Shown: one piece after another, positions 4,999 through 6,579 of the stretch
How positions within the stretch are numbered: position 1 is the stretch's first letter
Layout of the letters: the number at the start of each line of letters is the position of its first letter
Assembly: GCA_049421025.1 (NCBI GenBank)
Contig: JBMSMG010000080.1
Location: 1-6,579 of the forward strand
Length of the DNA: 6,579 nucleotides
DNA from: RGUW01 sp049421025
GTDB lineage: Bacteria > Cyanobacteriota > Cyanobacteriia > PCC-6307 > Cyanobiaceae
Direction of reading: 5' to 3'
The notes under the pieces: generated by a model
What the model saw: only the letters and a program-made list of their open reading frames with translations
Told to the model about the DNA's origin: nothing
Databases searched by the model: none
Made by a program: the position numbers and the translations under genes

Positions 4999-5769
4999 AT
5001 GGACGCCGCCCCTCTCCAGAGCCTGCAGCACTGGCTTGCGGCTGCCGCGATCAATGCAGCATTGATCGCGGCAGCCAGCCGGTTGCCGTTGCTCACGCCA
5101 GCTGGCTGGGCCCATGCCGCTGCTCTGGGCACAGTGCTGTGGGGCTGCATGGGGCCGGCGGGCTGGCTGGCGGTCGTGGCCTATCTGGCGCTGGGTTCGC
5201 TGGTGACGCGGCTCGGGTTTGCTGCCAAGGCAGCACGTGGTCTGGCGGAGGCCCGTGGCGGGCGCCGCGGGCCTGAAAACGTGTGGGGCTCCGCCGCAAC
5301 CGGAGCCCTGCTGGCGCTGTTGATGCCGCTGGCCAGCGAGGCGCAGCGTTCGGTGCTGTTGGTGGGCTTTGCCGCCAGTTTTGCCGCCAAACTGGCCGAC
5401 ACCTTTGGCAGCGAAATCGGCAAACGCTGGGGCCAACGCACGGTGCTGATCACCAGCCTGCGGCCCGTTGCTCCTGGCAGCGAAGGCGCGATCAGCCTCG
5501 AAGGCACAGCCGCAAGCCTGGTGGGCGGCCTGCTGATGGCCTTGATCTGCGCTGCCCTGGGCTTGCTGCAGGGGCTGCGCAGCGGCTCGGCAGGAACGCT
5601 CACCGCCATCGCCCTGGTGACGGTTGTGGCCTTGCTGGCCACCCTGCTCGAGAGCGTGATCGGTGCCACCCTGCAGCAGCGCTGGGCGTGGCTCAGCAAT
5701 GAATGGGTCAATGGTTTGCAGACTGGTCTTGCAGCGCTGCTGGCCATGGGCGCAGCGGTGTTGTTCTGA
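4999..5769 (+). CDS. DUF92/TIGR00297 membrane protein, phytyl-phosphate kinase (VTE6)-like
   Basis: This 256-residue polytopic membrane protein belongs to DUF92. The plant member VTE6 and its Synechocystis relative phosphorylate phytyl phosphate to phytyl diphosphate, recycling phytol from chlorophyll into tocopherol and phylloquinone. Family blocks present are RRGPENVWGSAATG (89-102), ASFAAKLADTFGSEIGKRWG (126-145), TVLITSLRPVAPGSEGAIS (148-166) with EGTAAS (168-173), and LESVIGATLQ (217-226) followed by NEWVNGLQT (234-242). These are the conserved, likely active-site loops. Six or so hydrophobic segments are visible, at about 14-30, 38-68, 100-112, 116-130, 174-192 and 201-220, with a last one at 243-256. 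ATG 4999 gives the expected short N-terminus; the frame is open upstream but runs antisense to the previous gene. A perfect palindrome lies within codons 14-26. It converges on the sigma gene. Family strong; substrate inferred from VTE6. Confidence 0.88.
   Translation: MDAAPLQSLQHWLAAAAINAALIAAASRLPLLTPAGWAHAAALGTVLWGCMGPAGWLAVVAYLALGSLVTRLGFAAKAARGLAEARGGRRGPENVWGSAATGALLALLMPLASEAQRSVLLVGFAASFAAKLADTFGSEIGKRWGQRTVLITSLRPVAPGSEGAISLEGTAASLVGGLLMALICAALGLLQGLRSGSAGTLTAIALVTVVALLATLLESVIGATLQQRWAWLSNEWVNGLQTGLAALLAMGAAVLF
5040..5076. repeat. Perfect 18-base-arm palindrome inside the DUF92 coding sequence
   Basis: GGCTGCCGCGATCAATGC (5040-5057) and its exact reverse complement (5059-5076) flank a single A at 5058. 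It encodes residues 14-26 of the DUF92 protein, an Ala-rich AAAINAALIAAA stretch in the first membrane segment. As RNA it would fold into a stem of about 17 pairs with a 3-base loop, beginning 41 bases after the start codon. Confidence 0.9.
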
Positions 5770-5785
5770 GCCTTCCTCTGTGGCG

Positions 5786-5809
5786 TGACCATGGTCATGA
5801 CCATGGTCA
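5786..5809. repeat. Two tandem copies of the 12-base palindrome TGACCATGGTCA
   Basis: TGACCATGGTCA occurs at 5786-5797 and again at once at 5798-5809. Each copy is its own reverse complement, so the pair is also a 24-base palindrome able to form a nine-pair stem with a six-base loop. It sits in the 78-base gap between the convergent DUF92 and sigma genes. A shared terminator without a T-run or a protein-binding site are both possible. Confidence 0.9.
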
Positions 5810-5847
5810 GCAGTGCAAGGACCCTGCAGAGGCGCGATGCGTTGTGA

Positions 5848-6432
5848 TCAGCAGGTGATGGCTTCGCTCACCACATCGAGCAGGGTCAGTGCGCCGGGCT
5901 CTGCGCTGCTGCAGCGTTGAATCGGGGCATCGAGGCTTTGCAGGCGCAGGGCCTGCTGCACCGCACCGGCTTCGCGCAGCTGCTCGGTGCGGCAACCGAG
6001 GGCGCTGGCCAGAGCACCCTCGCCCAGGGGCGACAGTCCGCATTGGTGGCGCTGCTGCTGCAGGCTGCAGATCCGCTGTTGCAGTTCGCGCAGGCGGCGT
6101 GGGGTCTTGATCGGCTGATAGCGGTCGCGTTCTTCGTGCTGCATCGCACCGCGAATGAACGGTACGGCCACCGTGCTGAGGTTCAAGCCGCGCTTGGGGT
6201 CGAACGCTTCAATCGCTTTGATCAGCCCGATGCAGCCCACCGACACCAGGTCGTCGTAGCCGAGCCTGCCTTTGCCCCGCTGGCTGGCGGCGACCCGGTG
6301 CACCAGGCCCAGATTGGCGACGACCAGTTGGTTGCGCAGCCGCACACGGCGCCTGGGCTGATGGCAGCGGTGCAGCTGCTCTAGCAGCACACGGTTGAGC
6401 TGGTGTGTGGGGTGCGGGGATGGCTGTGGCAT
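5848..6432 (-). CDS. Short sigma-70 family factor (type III-like), regions 2 and 3 only
   Basis: This is a 194-residue protein related to group 3 sigma factors, which direct RNA polymerase to alternative promoters. Residues 31-57 are region 2.1-like (RLRNQLVVANLGLVHRVA). Residues 59-82 are region 2.2 (YDDLVSVGCIGLIKAIEAFD, then PKRG), the RNA polymerase clamp-binding helix. Residues 84-104 are regions 2.3/2.4 (LSTVAVPFIRGAMQHEERD), where the common FSTYA..WIR is LSTVAVPFIR, losing the Tyr and Trp used in promoter melting. Residues 112-163 resemble region 3, with LGEGALASALGCRTEQLREA. The frame stops at TGA (5850-5848) after LTLLDVVSEAITC, where other sigmas continue into region 4. No -35-binding helix-turn-helix is present. 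I chose ATG 6432; a GTG at 6522 would add 30 unrelated, Arg-rich residues and overlap a dyad. It converges on DUF92. Such type III-like factors occur in marine Synechococcus. Family certain, activity uncertain. Confidence 0.85.
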   Translation of the reverse strand: MPQPSPHPTHQLNRVLLEQLHRCHQPRRRVRLRNQLVVANLGLVHRVAASQRGKGRLGYDDLVSVGCIGLIKAIEAFDPKRGLNLSTVAVPFIRGAMQHEERDRYQPIKTPRRLRELQQRICSLQQQRHQCGLSPLGEGALASALGCRTEQLREAGAVQQALRLQSLDAPIQRCSSAEPGALTLLDVVSEAITC

Positions 6433-6518
6433 GGATGGCCTTGGGCGAGTGGAGCGGGCAGTCAGCGGCAGTGCTGCTTGCGTGTTCTCACGGTCCCTCA
6501 GCGCAACGGCGCATCGCC

Positions 6519-6557
6519 TCACCCCAGCTGGTGAAGCCGACTCACCCGTTGGGGTGA
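6519..6557. promoter_or_regulatory. Two TCACC-N6-GGTGA dyads upstream of the sigma gene, candidate operators
   Basis: TCACC-CCAGCT-GGTGA (6519-6534) and TCACC-CGTTGG-GGTGA (6542-6557) have the same half-sites and the same six-base spacer length but different spacer sequences. They start 23 bases apart, about two helical turns. Conserved arms with a variable spacer is the pattern of a dimeric repressor or activator site. The nearer copy is 87 bases upstream of the sigma start codon. They may instead serve a gene beyond the right edge. Confidence 0.5.
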
Positions 6558-6561
6558 TTGT

Positions 6562-6579
6562 TCAACTCAACTCAACTCA
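6562..6579. repeat. TCAAC pentamer tandem repeat, cut by the window edge
   Basis: There are three full copies of TCAAC (6562-6576) and then TCA at the end of the window, so the true copy number is unknown. It lies just beyond the two operator-like dyads upstream of the sigma gene. Confidence 0.75.

Larger units (their letters stand above)
6433..6579. other. Upstream region of the sigma gene, no gene seen
   Basis: This is 147 bases at the window edge with no convincing coding sequence. The sigma frame is open back to a GTG at 6522, but the residues are Arg/Pro-rich and do not extend the domain. It contains two operator-like dyads and a pentamer repeat, listed separately. No clear -10/-35 pair is visible on either strand. 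Confidence 0.5.

Noticed and set aside
5181..5804. Long open frame on - opposite DUF92, tested as a missing sigma region 4
   Set aside because: It has no helix-turn-helix, is Ala/Ser/Arg-rich, and is antisense to conserved DUF92 blocks.
5917..6384. 155-codon open frame on + opposite the sigma gene
   Set aside because: It mirrors conserved sigma region 2 codons, with no domain of its own.
1..6579. Mobile elements, CRISPR arrays, toxin-antitoxin or defence genes, tRNA/rRNA
   Set aside because: I looked on both strands and saw no transposase or integrase motifs, no regularly spaced repeats, and no tRNA-like cloverleaf. All genes are of core cyanobacterial type.

Overview
The window looks like a core chromosomal segment of a high-GC picocyanobacterium of the Synechococcus/Cyanobium group. 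The reasons are strong G/C bias at third codon positions, very short intergenic spaces, weak Shine-Dalgarno sequences, and families typical of cyanobacteria and plastids (CPP1-like, DUF3531, a cyanobacterial-type ABC ATPase, a DUF92/VTE6-like protein, a possible DUF1651 protein). Genus is an inference; there is no rRNA or other marker. I see no insertion sequence, prophage, CRISPR array, tRNA or rRNA.

Layout from left to right. The 3' end of prfC (release factor 3) enters at base 1. It is followed by a small DUF1651-like gene and a CPP1-like gene (J-like domain plus membrane segments), all on +. The CPP1-like gene converges on hslO (Hsp33, - strand), which is joined by a 4-base ATGA overlap to an upstream orphan ABC ATPase gene. 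The ATPase gene is divergent from DUF3531, which is followed 3 bases later by rsmE (16S rRNA m3U1498 methyltransferase). rsmE converges tail to tail on a small Ala/Pro-rich conserved-hypothetical gene, and their stop codons share one CTAG. That gene is divergent from the DUF92 membrane protein gene (phytyl-phosphate kinase-like), which converges on a short sigma-70 family gene on -. The right edge is the upstream region of the sigma gene.

Functionally this is housekeeping: translation termination (prfC), ribosome modification (rsmE), redox-controlled protein holding (hslO), possible pigment and isoprenoid physiology (CPP1-like, DUF92) and transcription control (sigma factor). I find no clear multi-gene novel system.

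The points most worth a second look are small. They are a sigma-like protein that stops before region 4; two copies of TCACC-N6-GGTGA 23 bases apart upstream of it; a perfect 18-base-arm palindrome inside the DUF92 coding sequence; and a doubled 12-base palindrome between DUF92 and the sigma gene. Inverted repeats also sit in both divergent promoter regions.
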